A DNA stretch of 64,000 bases, taken from the NCBI GenBank assembly GCA_021791845.1, contig JAJYVT010000008.1, forward strand, positions 1 through 64,000. Reading direction: 5' to 3'. This document shows, one piece after another, positions 1 to 9,297 of the stretch (positions are counted from its first letter, which is position 1; every line of letters begins with the position of its first letter). This DNA comes from Actinomycetes bacterium. GTDB taxonomy: Bacteria > Actinomycetota > Acidimicrobiia > Acidimicrobiales > RAAP-2. The notes beneath the pieces were generated by a model, which was given only the letters and a program-made list of their open reading frames with translations, was not told where the DNA came from and did no database searches. A program made the translations under genes and the position numbers.

Positions 1-70
1 TGCGCGGGGCTTTATGCTCAGACGGAACCGGCAGACCGTCGGCGAGCGGCCCACACAGGAGGGCAGAGGC

Positions 71-1015
71 GTGCCAGGGGTGTGGCAGCGAACCAAGAAC
101 ATCTTCCAGGCCAAGGCGAACAAGGTGCTCGACCGGGCGGAGGACCCGCGCGAGACGCTCGACCTCTCCTACGAGAAGCAGCTGGACAGCTTGCAGAAGG
201 TGCGTCGGAGCGTGGCCGACGTGGCCACGGCCCGCAAGCGGATCGAGCTGCAGGCGGCGCAGATCCAGAAGCAGGCCGACAAGCTCCAGGACCAGGCCAA
301 GTCGGCGCTCAGCATCGGCAACGAGGACCTCGCCCGTGAGGCGCTCTCGCGCCGTGCGGCACTGGGTGAGCAGCTGACCGATCTCAAGACCCAGCACGAC
401 CAGGTCGTCCAGCAGGAGGAGAGCCTGGTTGCCACCTCCCAGCGCCTGCAGACGCAGATCGAGCAGTTCCGCACCAAGAAGGAGACCCTGAAGGCCAGCT
501 ACACCGCGGCCGAGGCGCAGACCAAGATCGGCGAGGCCGTGAGCGGCATCTCCACCTCCATGGGCGACGCCGGGGCGGCGATGCAGCGGGCCCAGGACAA
601 GATCGCCAGCATGCAGGCCCGGGCCGGGGCGATGGACGAGCTGCTCGCCTCGGGGGCGCTGACCGACCTCACGACCCCGGTCACAGACATCCAGGCCGAG
701 CTGGACAAGGCCCAGGCAGGCTCCCAGGTCGACAACGAGCTGGCCGCGCTCAAGGCCCAGCTGGCGGCGGCGGGCCCGGTCGGCGCCCTCCCGACCACCG
801 GGCAGGTGGCGCAGGCGCCGGCTGCCGATCCCGCGGGGTCCGCGCCGGCACCGCCGGCTCCGCCGGCACCGCAGTCCGCGCCGGCACCGCCGGCCACGGC
901 GCCCGCAGCGAGCGCGCCGGTCGACACGGGGGGTGACGCCCCAGTCGACGGCGAACCCGTCACAATTGGGGTGACAACGCCGAGCGAGGCGGCACCGGGA
1001 GGCACCGACGCATGA
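71..1015 (+). CDS. pspA: PspA/IM30 family membrane-stress protein
   Basis: Peripheral membrane scaffold of the phage-shock/IM30 family, which oligomerises on damaged cytoplasmic membrane. Residues 10-220 are almost all charged and helical, as expected for the coiled-coil core, and RAEDPRETL (22-30) followed by SYEKQ is the family's N-terminal pattern. The GTG start has AGGAGGG seven bases upstream; an in-frame ATG at 14 would add 19 atypical residues. Unusually, from about residue 235 the protein ends in a Pro/Ala-rich, probably disordered tail absent from E. coli PspA. Its stop overlaps the ATG of the htpX-like gene (ATGA), so the two are probably co-translated. The family call is secure; the role of the tail is unknown. 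Confidence 0.9.
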   Translation: MPGVWQRTKNIFQAKANKVLDRAEDPRETLDLSYEKQLDSLQKVRRSVADVATARKRIELQAAQIQKQADKLQDQAKSALSIGNEDLAREALSRRAALGEQLTDLKTQHDQVVQQEESLVATSQRLQTQIEQFRTKKETLKASYTAAEAQTKIGEAVSGISTSMGDAGAAMQRAQDKIASMQARAGAMDELLASGALTDLTTPVTDIQAELDKAQAGSQVDNELAALKAQLAAAGPVGALPTTGQVAQAPAADPAGSAPAPPAPPAPQSAPAPPATAPAASAPVDTGGDAPVDGEPVTIGVTTPSEAAPGGTDA

Positions 1016-1959
1016 CCACCGCAAGCAGGATCCCCGCCGACAAGGGGCTGACGACCCGCATGTTCCTGACGGGTCTGTTCCTCGTCGTGCTCTACGGCGT
1101 CTTCGGGGCCATCCTCTGGGAGGTCTTCAAGAGCTTCGTCGTCCTCTTCGTCATCATCTTCGGGCTCCTCTTCCTCCAGTACTGGTTCTCCGACAAGATC
1201 GCCCTGTGGGGCATGCGGGGGCGCATCGTCACGCCTGAGCAGGCACCGCAGCTGCATGGCGCCATCGACCGGCTCTGCGCCCTGGCCGACATGCCCAAGC
1301 CCCGGGTCGCGATCGCCAACACCGACATGCCGAACGCCTTCGCCACCGGTCGCAGCCCGAAGGCCGCGGTGGTGTGCGCCACGAGCGGGCTCCTGCGCAG
1401 GCTGGACGAGCCCGAGCTGGAGGCCGTGCTGGCGCACGAGCTGTCGCACGTCGCCCATCGCGACGTGGCCGTCATGACCATCGCCAGCTCGCTCGGCGTG
1501 CTGGCGGGCCTCATCACCCGGGTCATGTTCTGGAGCACGATGTTCGGCGGGGGCGGGCGCGGCAGCCGCAACCAGGGCGCCGGTCAGATCGTCGTCCTCG
1601 AGATGATGATCATGCTGGTGTCGATCATCGTCTACGCCATCAGCTTCCTCCTCACCCGGGCGCTCTCCCGCTACCGGGAGCTGGCAGCCGACCGCTCGGG
1701 CGCCATCCTCATCGGGCGCCCGTCGCTGCTGGCGTCGGCGCTGGTGAAGATCACGGGCGAGATGGGGCGCATCCCGACGCGGGACCTGCGCCACGCCGAG
1801 CCCTTCAACGCCTTCTTCTTCACCCCTGCGGTCACCCAGCAGCGGGGGCCGAACGGCGGCGGCTTCACCCTGAGCGCGCTGTTCTCGACCCACCCGACCC
1901 TCGAGCGCCGGCTGGCCCAGCTCTCCGAGCTCGAAGCCCAGCTGAACCAGCCGCGCTGA
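1012..1959 (+). CDS. htpX: HtpX-like M48 membrane zinc metalloprotease
   Basis: Membrane protease of the M48B family that degrades damaged or misfolded membrane proteins. Two hydrophobic segments lie at about residues 17-38 and 42-59. The zinc site is HELSH (142-146), with the third ligand expected in the RELAADRSG segment near residue 222; two further hydrophobic stretches (about 160-180 and 190-213) lie between them. At 315 residues it is slightly longer than E. coli HtpX. It overlaps pspA by 4 bp and is followed after 21 bp by a PspAB-like gene, which places proteolysis inside a membrane-stress operon. Identification is firm; the substrates are unknown. Confidence 0.93.
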   Translation: MTTASRIPADKGLTTRMFLTGLFLVVLYGVFGAILWEVFKSFVVLFVIIFGLLFLQYWFSDKIALWGMRGRIVTPEQAPQLHGAIDRLCALADMPKPRVAIANTDMPNAFATGRSPKAAVVCATSGLLRRLDEPELEAVLAHELSHVAHRDVAVMTIASSLGVLAGLITRVMFWSTMFGGGGRGSRNQGAGQIVVLEMMIMLVSIIVYAISFLLTRALSRYRELAADRSGAILIGRPSLLASALVKITGEMGRIPTRDLRHAEPFNAFFFTPAVTQQRGPNGGGFTLSALFSTHPTLERRLAQLSELEAQLNQPR

Positions 1960-1980
1960 GCGGCCGCAGACCGCGCTGAC

Positions 1981-2631
1981 GTGGGGCTCCTCGACTCCCT
2001 CCTCGGGCGGACCAAGCCGGTCCGGCCCAACCTCGACGCCCTGTTCGCGCTGCCGTCGGCGGCCGTGACCCTGCAGACGTCGGCGGGGCTCGTGCTCTCC
2101 GGCCATGCCGGGGTGTGCTGGATGCCGCCGGCCGGCCAATCGGCGGCCGAGGTCCAGCACGAGATCGCCGAGCTCCTCGACATCCCCGACGACACGGTCC
2201 AGGGTCAGGCGACGGCCGAGGCGGCGACCCCGCCGCCGGCCGGCGGCCCGACTGCCGGCTCCGTCGGCATCCTGACCCAGGCGGAGGACAGCTACGGCTA
2301 CCGTTGGCTGCTCCTCGACGACGCGGACGTGGAGGACCTGGTGAACCGCGTGCACCTGGTCAACTCCTCCCTGGCGGAGAACGGCTGGGGCCCCCAGCTC
2401 CTGTGCTCCGTCTTCGGGGTGACGCCCGGCGAGGGGGCGGACAGCTCGGCCCGGCCGTTCTTCCTCGTCTACCTGTTCAAGCGGGGCACCTTCTACCCCT
2501 TCGCCCCCACCGGCAAGGAGCGGCGGGACAACGAGCTCGAGCTGCGCGTGCGCTCGATCATCGGGTCCGACCTGCCCATGGAGACGGACCTGTCCCGCTG
2601 GTTCCCCCTGTGGGACCTGCCGGTCCACTGA
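1981..2631 (+). CDS. PspAB-like protein (PspA-associated)
   Basis: A 216-residue soluble protein starting MGLLDSLLGR. It resembles PspAB, a protein of archaea and actinobacteria found beside PspA and M48 proteases. The chain reads as two alpha/beta halves, with a Pro/Gly/Ala linker near residues 80-96 and a conserved-looking C-terminal part (FLVYLFKRGTFYPFAP, then a WFPLWDLPVH ending). There are no membrane segments or signal peptide. Position directly after pspA-htpX supports the name. Its biochemical activity is unknown. Start is GTG; no alternative start close by is clearly better. Confidence 0.7.
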   Translation: MGLLDSLLGRTKPVRPNLDALFALPSAAVTLQTSAGLVLSGHAGVCWMPPAGQSAAEVQHEIAELLDIPDDTVQGQATAEAATPPPAGGPTAGSVGILTQAEDSYGYRWLLLDDADVEDLVNRVHLVNSSLAENGWGPQLLCSVFGVTPGEGADSSARPFFLVYLFKRGTFYPFAPTGKERRDNELELRVRSIIGSDLPMETDLSRWFPLWDLPVH

Positions 2632-3374
2632 CCGGGCCCGGCGCCGCGGCGCGCCACATCGAGCTCGAGAGCGCCGTCAACTTCCGGGACCTCGGCGGCT
2701 ACCGGGCAGCGGACGGCCGCACCATCAGATGGCGGTCGCTGTTCCGCGCCGACGACCTCTCCGCGCTGACGCGGCCCGACCGGGCGGTCGTGCGCAACCT
2801 CGGCATCGCCACGGTGATCGACCTGCGGTCGAGGGCCGAGGTGGAGCGGGAGCGGTTCCCGGTCGACGAGATCCCCGTCGCCTTCCACCACGTGCCGCTG
2901 GTGGCGGCGCTCCCCGCCTTCGAGGAGTTCCGCCGCGGGCCGGACTTCTTTGCCGCCCACTACCTGGACATCGCGCACCTGGCGGGCGATCAGATCGCCC
3001 GGGCCCTCACCATCGTGGCCGATCGAACCGCCCATCCGGTGATCGTCCACTGCGCCGCCGGCAAGGACCGCACGGGCGTGCTCGTCGCCGTGGTCCTCGC
3101 CCTCTTGGGCGTGGCCGACGAGGTGATCGCCGAGGACTACGCCCTGAGCGCGGCAGCGATGGAGGCGCTGGTCGGAAGGATCGTCGAGCGGATGCCCGAG
3201 CAGCGCGACGCCATCATGGAGGTGGCCGACGTGATGTTCTCGGCCTCGCCCGCCGCGATCACCGCGCTGCTGGAGGGGCTGCGGGCCGAGCACGGCACGA
3301 TCGAGGCCTACGCCGCCGCCCACGGTGCCGGCCCCGAGGTGGTGGGCGCGCTCCGGGCGAGCCTCCTCGAGTAG
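2610..3374 (+). CDS. Tyrosine-protein phosphatase (Y_phosphatase3 type)
   Basis: Protein tyrosine/serine phosphatase of the bacterial Y_phosphatase3 family. The P-loop HCAAGKDRTG has its nucleophilic Cys at about residue 148, and the N-terminal AVNFRDLGGY element is typical of the family. Length (254 residues) fits. The start is uncertain: GTG at 2610 overlaps the PspAB-like gene by 22 bp and leaves about 17 residues before the conserved domain; no ATG lies nearby and I see no clear ribosome-binding site. Tight linkage suggests it is the last gene of the pspA operon. Phosphoprotein, phosphoinositide and other phosphate esters are all possible substrates. Confidence 0.85.
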   Translation: MGPAGPLTGPGAAARHIELESAVNFRDLGGYRAADGRTIRWRSLFRADDLSALTRPDRAVVRNLGIATVIDLRSRAEVERERFPVDEIPVAFHHVPLVAALPAFEEFRRGPDFFAAHYLDIAHLAGDQIARALTIVADRTAHPVIVHCAAGKDRTGVLVAVVLALLGVADEVIAEDYALSAAAMEALVGRIVERMPEQRDAIMEVADVMFSASPAAITALLEGLRAEHGTIEAYAAAHGAGPEVVGALRASLLE

Positions 3375-3381
3375 GGAGCTC

Positions 3382-3426
3382 AGTTCCCGCAGTTCCCGCA
3401 GTTCCCGCAGTCCCCGCAGTCCGCCG
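3382..3426. repeat. 9-bp tandem repeat between convergent genes
   Basis: Five head-to-tail copies of a 9-bp unit (AGTTCCCGC, the last two diverged) start 8 bp after the phosphatase stop and end before the opposing membrane-protein gene. It codes for nothing here. The unit does not form a good hairpin with itself, so a terminator role is not evident; slippage-generated repeat is the simplest reading. Confidence 0.8.
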
Positions 3427-3444
3427 GGACGCGGGGTGAGCCGG

Positions 3445-3873
3445 TCAGAAGCGCCGCACGCGCCAGTGTTCGCCGGTCCCCGCGTCAAGCGGCACGGCCT
3501 GCGGCTCCGGCACGGCGAGCGACCTGGCGGCCCACTGCGACCGGAGCAACGACCGCCGCCGCAACCCGGTCGGCATGTGGCGGACGAGCACGGCGGTGAG
3601 CCAGGCACCGGTCGCCCCGCCGAGGGCGGCGAGACCGGCCTTGGAGAGGGACCCCGTCACCGCCAGTGTCCATGCGCCCCAGAGGAGGACCGGGAGCACG
3701 ACGTAGCCCAGCACCCGCCGGTACCTGCGCTGCCTCCGCCGGTAGTGCAGGGGGAAGCGGCGCCGGACGACGTACATGGCCACGCTCACCACCACCAGGA
3801 GCGCCAGGGCGACCAAGAGGACGGAACCCCCGTGCACATTTCCAGTATGACCCTCGCACCGCGCCGGTGCCAC
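3445..3873 (-). CDS. Small membrane protein, unknown function
   Basis: I do not recognise this family. The 142-residue product has three likely membrane segments: SVLLVALALLVVVSVAMYVV (about residues 17-36), a second around 54-74, and a weaker third around 80-98. A strongly basic RRRFPLHYRRRQRRYRR stretch follows the first, suggesting a cytosolic loop. The C-terminal 40 residues are basic and polar. Hydrophobic patterning and convergent position argue that it is real. A GTG at 3838 is an alternative start that places the first membrane segment near the N-terminus. It is transcribed alone or downstream of fumC (73 bp apart). Confidence 0.6.
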   Translation of the reverse strand: MAPARCEGHTGNVHGGSVLLVALALLVVVSVAMYVVRRRFPLHYRRRQRRYRRVLGYVVLPVLLWGAWTLAVTGSLSKAGLAALGGATGAWLTAVLVRHMPTGLRRRSLLRSQWAARSLAVPEPQAVPLDAGTGEHWRVRRF

Positions 3874-3946
3874 GACCAGAGCGCCTCCGGGTTCGCGCCC
3901 CGCGACGAGGCGCCTGGCACGGAGCGTCCGGGCGGCCGGGCGGCCG

Positions 3947-5335
<1,389 letters not shown>

Positions 5336-5442
5336 CGCTCCTCCTCGTCGTGCTCCTCGTCGTGCTCGTCGTCGTGCTCGTCGCCGCGCGCCGCGCGGCA
5401 TGCGCGTGCGCCGTGCGCGGCGTCCCGCTGCGCCGTCGGGGT
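5336..5442. repeat. Low-complexity spacer between fumC and endonuclease IV
   Basis: The spacer carries imperfect copies of GTCGTGCTC (plus-strand reading) at about 5344-5382, followed by alternating CG/GC-rich sequence with several short palindromes around 5385-5425. On the minus strand it supplies the fumC ribosome-binding site at its edge. I see no gene in it. Confidence 0.55.
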
Positions 5443-6457
5443 TCAGCCTGCGTCCCGGGCCTCGCCGCCGGCAACTCCCGCCGAATTCTGGCTCGCCCGG
5501 GCCCCTGGCCGGCGTCGCCCCGCCGCAGTCGCCGGGCGATTCGCCGCGACCGCCCAACGCCGCCGGCCGGCCGCCAGCGCCCGCCGGGCGGCGGCCACGT
5601 CCTCGGCCCGCGGGCCGTGCCCGGCCCCGGGGACCTCCAGGATGGCGGGACGGTCCTGGAGGGCCGGGTGGGCCAGCAGGCATCCCAGGGCGGCGGCTCC
5701 GATGAGACCCTCGCCGAGGTTGGCGTGCCGATCCCGGTTGGCACCGAGCGGGACCTTGGAGTCGTTCAGGTGCAGGCAACCCAGCGCGGCCAGACCCACG
5801 GTGGCGTCGACCCGGGCGACGACGGCGTCGGCGGTCTGTGGCGTCCCGAAGTCCACGCCCGAGGCCCAGAGGTGCTGCGTGTCCAGGCAGACGCCGAGGG
5901 CGGCGCCCGCTCGCGCCCGGCTGAGGATCTCGCCCAGCTCCTCCAGGTCCCGCCCGACCGTCCCCCCGGCGCCGGCTGCGTTCTCCAGCAGGATCGGGCA
6001 ACGCTCCGGCCCACCGGCGGCGCCCCGCCCCCGCCCGGGCTCGAGCGGGTCCCGGGCGGCGTCGAGCGCTCGTCGCAGGGCCCAGACCACCTGGTCGAGG
6101 CAGCTTTCGAACCCGCCGCCCCGGTGGCTCCCCCACGTGCAGCACCAGTCCCGACGACCCCATCCCCATGGCCGTGCTCAGGTTGGCCACCAGGCACTCG
6201 AGCGACCGGTCGAGGAGGACGGGGTCCCCGGTCGCCAGGTTGATGAGGTAGGTGGCGTGGCAGTAGGTGGCCGAGACCGTGGGGTCGGCCTCGACGGCGC
6301 TGCGGTAACGCTCGAGCACCGCCGGGGCGTACTGGCCGGGATTCCACACCCTGGGGCTCTGGGTGAAGACCTGCACCACGTCGGCCCCGATGTCGTGGGC
6401 CCGGGCCAGCGCCCCCACCAGTTCGCCGCCCGCCCGCACCTGCGCCCCGATCCGCAC
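5443..6457 (-). pseudogene. nfo: Endonuclease IV (AP endonuclease), frameshifted
   Basis: Zinc-dependent AP endonuclease of the endonuclease IV TIM-barrel family (base-excision repair), split across two frames. The first 109 residues run from an ATG at 6457 ([14 protein letters not shown]) to LVLHVG. In that frame the sequence then turns to Arg/Pro-rich nonsense. Skipping one base in a run of five C (plus strand 6130-6134) restores [32 protein letters not shown] and ILEVPG, which are the family's metal-ligand motifs, through to a stop at 5443. The restored product is 337 residues with a C-terminal extension of about 60. No other damage is visible, so either a very recent mutation or a sequence/assembly error is likely. 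Confidence 0.85.
6130..6134. other. Homopolymer causing the endonuclease IV frameshift
   Basis: Five C on the plus strand (five G in the coding strand, just after CACGT). Four G would keep HVG-SHRGGG in one frame. This is the only position near the break where a one-base change reconciles both halves. Confidence 0.8.
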
Positions 6458-6537
6458 CTCGCCGACGGTACCGCCCGCGCCGGTACTGTCGGCCCGGAAG
6501 GCGCGTCCGCGCGAGACCCCACGAGAGGAGCAGTCCC

Positions 6538-6939
6538 ATGCCGCACACCCTCACCGACAAGGCCAAGGCGCTCATCGCCCGGCCCGTGCTCGCCACGCTG
6601 GTGACGCTCGACGCCGCCGGCACCCCCCAGGCCACGCCGCTGTGGATCGAGACCGACGGGGACGACCTCCTGGTCAACACGGCCAAGGGCCGGGTGAAGG
6701 CCAACAACATGGAGCGCGACCCGCGGGTGGCGCTGACCGTGCTCGACCCCGAGGACCCCTACAACGTGGTGGCCCTGAGCGGCAGGGTGACGGAGATGAC
6801 CAACGAGGGAGCCGACGCCCACATCGACCGCCTGGCGCACAAGTACCTCGGCGTCGACACGTACCCGAACCGCCGGGAGGGAGAGGTCCGCCTGACCGTG
6901 CGCATCCGGGTGGACCACGTCGCCATGCAGCCGTCCTGA
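6538..6939 (+). CDS. PPOX-class F420-dependent oxidoreductase
   Basis: Small split-barrel flavin/deazaflavin enzyme of the PPOX/PNPOx-like superfamily, in actinobacteria usually F420H2-dependent. The 133-residue chain shows the family blocks [20 protein letters not shown] (about 20-39), [21 protein letters not shown] and [11 protein letters not shown], and ends with RIRVDHVAM. Start ATG has GAGAGGAGC upstream. Cofactor (F420 rather than FMN or heme) is inferred from family and from the neighbouring LLM-class gene. Substrate unknown. It converges with that LLM gene across a 34-bp gap. Confidence 0.85.
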   Translation: MPHTLTDKAKALIARPVLATLVTLDAAGTPQATPLWIETDGDDLLVNTAKGRVKANNMERDPRVALTVLDPEDPYNVVALSGRVTEMTNEGADAHIDRLAHKYLGVDTYPNRREGEVRLTVRIRVDHVAMQPS

Positions 6940-6947
6940 GCACCGCG

Positions 6948-6961
6948 CCGCCCGGGGGCGG
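6948..6961. terminator. Short GC hairpin between convergent genes
   Basis: CCGCC-CGGG-GGCGG forms a 5-bp stem in the 34-bp gap between two converging genes. There is no T-run. It may terminate both, but a stem this short is common by chance in such GC-rich DNA. Confidence 0.3.
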
Positions 6962-6973
6962 ACGCGTCGCCGC

Positions 6974-7924
6974 TCAGGCGGCTGCCCCCGACCACGGTCC
7001 GTAGAGCTCGGCCGCCAGCGCCGCCAGGGCCGCCAGGCGGTCCGCGGAGCCGGCGGTGCCCGGACCGGCGGCGGTGCCCGGTGCTCGGAGGACGACGCCG
7101 TCCGCACCGGCGTCGCGGAGCCGGGCGGCGAGGAGCGCGGGCGCGACAGTGCCGAGGTTGTCGCCTGTCACCGAACAGAGGAGCCCGGGAGCGGGTGCGC
7201 TCCCCGGGGTCCCGGGGCCCAGCTCCTCGAGCACCGCCCGCCAGGCGGTGACCATCCGCGGATCGGCCGTGCAGACGACGGCGTCGGCGAGCGCGGCCAC
7301 CGAGCGGGCCAGGGCTGCGGCTTCCACCCGTCGCCCGCCACCGGCCACGAGCCCACCGGCAACCTCGACCGGCGTCGACACCACCACCGGCGGGCCGCCG
7401 ATCTGGGTGGGCGCCGGCCGGTTGCGAGCGCCCGAGATGTGGAAGTACCGCCCGGCATACGCGGGGACGTCCCCGCGCAGCATGGCAGCGCACACGGCCA
7501 CGGCGTCGGCCAGGTGCCCGCACGCCACCGCCCCGGCGCCGGCCGGCGGCGCGTCCCAGCAAAGCTGGAGGGCTGCCCTGCCCCCCGAGAGCACGTCGAG
7601 GCTGGTGACCTCCCGCGCCAGCATCGAGGGGTGCCGTCCTGCCGGCAGCGGTGCGACCACCCCGACGAGCGCGTGGCCCACCGTGCCCGCCATCGCGGCC
7701 GCCAGGGTGCACGGATCGCACCACGGTCCGTCCTGGACCCGCTCGCGCCCACCGGATTGGCCGCCGGTCAGCCAGACCGAGCGCGCTCCGGCGGACACCC
7801 CGGCGTCTGCGATGCGCCGGCAGCGCTCGAGCCGGGCTCCCGCTTCACCCGTTGCCGTGGCAACACCCGCCGCCGCTGCGGACACTGGCGGCAGCTCGAT
7901 CCCAAAGCGCAGGGAGCTCTTCAC
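6974..7924 (-). CDS. LLM-class (luciferase-like) F420-dependent oxidoreductase
   Basis: TIM-barrel flavin/F420 oxidoreductase of the luciferase-like monooxygenase class. N-terminal RFGIELPP and the block HPSMLAREVTSLDVLSGGRA (about residues 98-117) are characteristic, as is GRYFHISG further on. At 316 residues the length fits. The C-terminal third is rich in Ala/Gly. GTG start overlaps the dprA stop by 4 bp (GTGA), so translation is probably coupled to dprA although the functions look unrelated. The substrate cannot be read from sequence; FMN-dependent members of the class also exist. Confidence 0.82.
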   Translation of the reverse strand: MKSSLRFGIELPPVSAAAAGVATATGEAGARLERCRRIADAGVSAGARSVWLTGGQSGGRERVQDGPWCDPCTLAAAMAGTVGHALVGVVAPLPAGRHPSMLAREVTSLDVLSGGRAALQLCWDAPPAGAGAVACGHLADAVAVCAAMLRGDVPAYAGRYFHISGARNRPAPTQIGGPPVVVSTPVEVAGGLVAGGGRRVEAAALARSVAALADAVVCTADPRMVTAWRAVLEELGPGTPGSAPAPGLLCSVTGDNLGTVAPALLAARLRDAGADGVVLRAPGTAAGPGTAGSADRLAALAALAAELYGPWSGAAA

Positions 7925-9231
7925 GAGCGGCCCAGGTTACGGCCATCGAGGCCCGCCCGCTCCCAGGTGCCGCCAGATCCGTCGACGAGCCCCTCGGCCC
8001 GCAGGCGCTCCAGGCTGACCGAGAGGGCGTCCAGCCCGAGGCCGGTGCGGCGCAGCAGCTGCTCCACCGAGCAGCGCTCCCAGCCCAGGGCATCGAGGAC
8101 CGCGGCGGCATCGGTGCGGCCGCCCCCCGGCGACGGCGCCGGGGAAGCTGTCTCCGACGGCGCCGCGGCCGCCGCCTCCGACACCCGGGCCGCCGCCGCT
8201 GCTGCCTCGCCGGTCTCCGGGGTCGAGGGGGCGGACCGGCGGCGGGGCAAGGGCGGTCGGCACGGCGAGATGGCGGACGCCGTCGCGAGCCCCACCGCGA
8301 CCAGCACGTCCGACGCATCGCGCACGACGAAGCACCCGTCGGCGAGCAGGGCGTTGGTGCCGCCGGACGCGGGGCTGCGAACGGAGCCCGGGACCGCCCC
8401 GACCGGGACGCCCCGACGGGCGGCCGCCTGCACGGTGTGCATCGATCCCCCGCTGGGATGGCACTCCACGACCACCACCACGTCGGCCATGGCCGCCATG
8501 ATCCGATTGCGCTGGGGGAAGCGCCATCCGAGGTCGGCGCTGCCCAACGGGGCCTCGGAGAGCACCGCACCGGACTCGGCCACCCGGCGCCACAGGCCCG
8601 CATGCTGCCGCGGGTACGGCGTGTCCAGGCTGCCGGCGACGACGGCCACCGGGGGGGCCGCCTGGACCGGCACGCCGGGCTCCCGCCGGCCCCCGTCGGG
8701 ACGGGCCGGAACGGGCGGGTCCTGGCTGCCGGCCGCCCGCCACGCCGCCAGTGCCCCTTCGTGGGCGGCGCCGTCGATGCCGAGGGCCAAGCCCGAGACG
8801 ACGACCACCCCGGCCGCCGCCAGGTCGGCGCCCAGCTGGGCGGCGACGCCGAGCCCGTAGCGGGTGGCCGACCGGGTCCCCACCAGGGCGACACGCGGCC
8901 GGCCGTCGGCCGCCCTGGGGTCGCCGAGAGAGAACAGCACCGCCGGGGCCTCGGGGTCGTCGGCCAGCGCGGCCGGGTAGCCGGGGTGCCCGAGCACCGT
9001 CACGGTGATCCCCGCCTGAACGTGGGCAGACCACACCTCGGCCACGTCCATCGCGCGGGCGGCGCGGGCGGACGCCGACCACCGGGTGATCCCCGGGTGG
9101 GGCTGCCCGGCCACCACCGCAGCCCATGCCCCGCTCGGATCGCCGGCCTCGAGGAGGGCCCGCAGCCCCTTGGGGCCGATGCCGGGCACCGATGCGAGCG
9201 CTGCGGCGAAGGCGGCCGGGGGAAGGTCCAC
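7921..9231 (-). CDS. dprA: DprA/Smf DNA-processing protein
   Basis: Single-stranded-DNA-binding RecA loader for natural transformation; also widespread in non-competent bacteria. Order: helix-hairpin-helix region ASVPGIGPKGLRALLEAG (about 11-28), Rossmann-like core with LVGTRSATRYG, SGLALGIDGAAHEG, the FPQRNRIMAAM block and GTNALLADG, and a C-terminal winged-helix-like segment after an Ala/Pro-rich linker. A Pro/Gly/Arg-rich insert (DPPVPARPDGGRREPG) interrupts the core and is unusual. GTG start chosen because the family begins just before this; no ribosome-binding site is obvious. At 436 residues it is long for the family because of the insert and linker. Confidence 0.92.
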   Translation of the reverse strand: MDLPPAAFAAALASVPGIGPKGLRALLEAGDPSGAWAAVVAGQPHPGITRWSASARAARAMDVAEVWSAHVQAGITVTVLGHPGYPAALADDPEAPAVLFSLGDPRAADGRPRVALVGTRSATRYGLGVAAQLGADLAAAGVVVVSGLALGIDGAAHEGALAAWRAAGSQDPPVPARPDGGRREPGVPVQAAPPVAVVAGSLDTPYPRQHAGLWRRVAESGAVLSEAPLGSADLGWRFPQRNRIMAAMADVVVVVECHPSGGSMHTVQAAARRGVPVGAVPGSVRSPASGGTNALLADGCFVVRDASDVLVAVGLATASAISPCRPPLPRRRSAPSTPETGEAAAAAARVSEAAAAAPSETASPAPSPGGGRTDAAAVLDALGWERCSVEQLLRRTGLGLDALSVSLERLRAEGLVDGSGGTWERAGLDGRNLGRS

Positions 9232-9297
9232 GGCACGGAACGGTCGGCGTCGACCGTGGCCCGCCCGCAGTCGTAGGGCGTCGGCACCTACGCTCGG

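Noticed and set aside
14-70. ATG at 14 as the pspA start
   Set aside because: The extra 19 residues are unlike the family and the GTG at 71 has a much better ribosome-binding site.
499-2628. A 709-residue open frame on the minus strand opposite pspA-htpX-PspAB
   Set aside because: It is the antisense of three recognisable genes; its composition is Gly/Arg/His-rich with no motif. High GC leaves long false frames.
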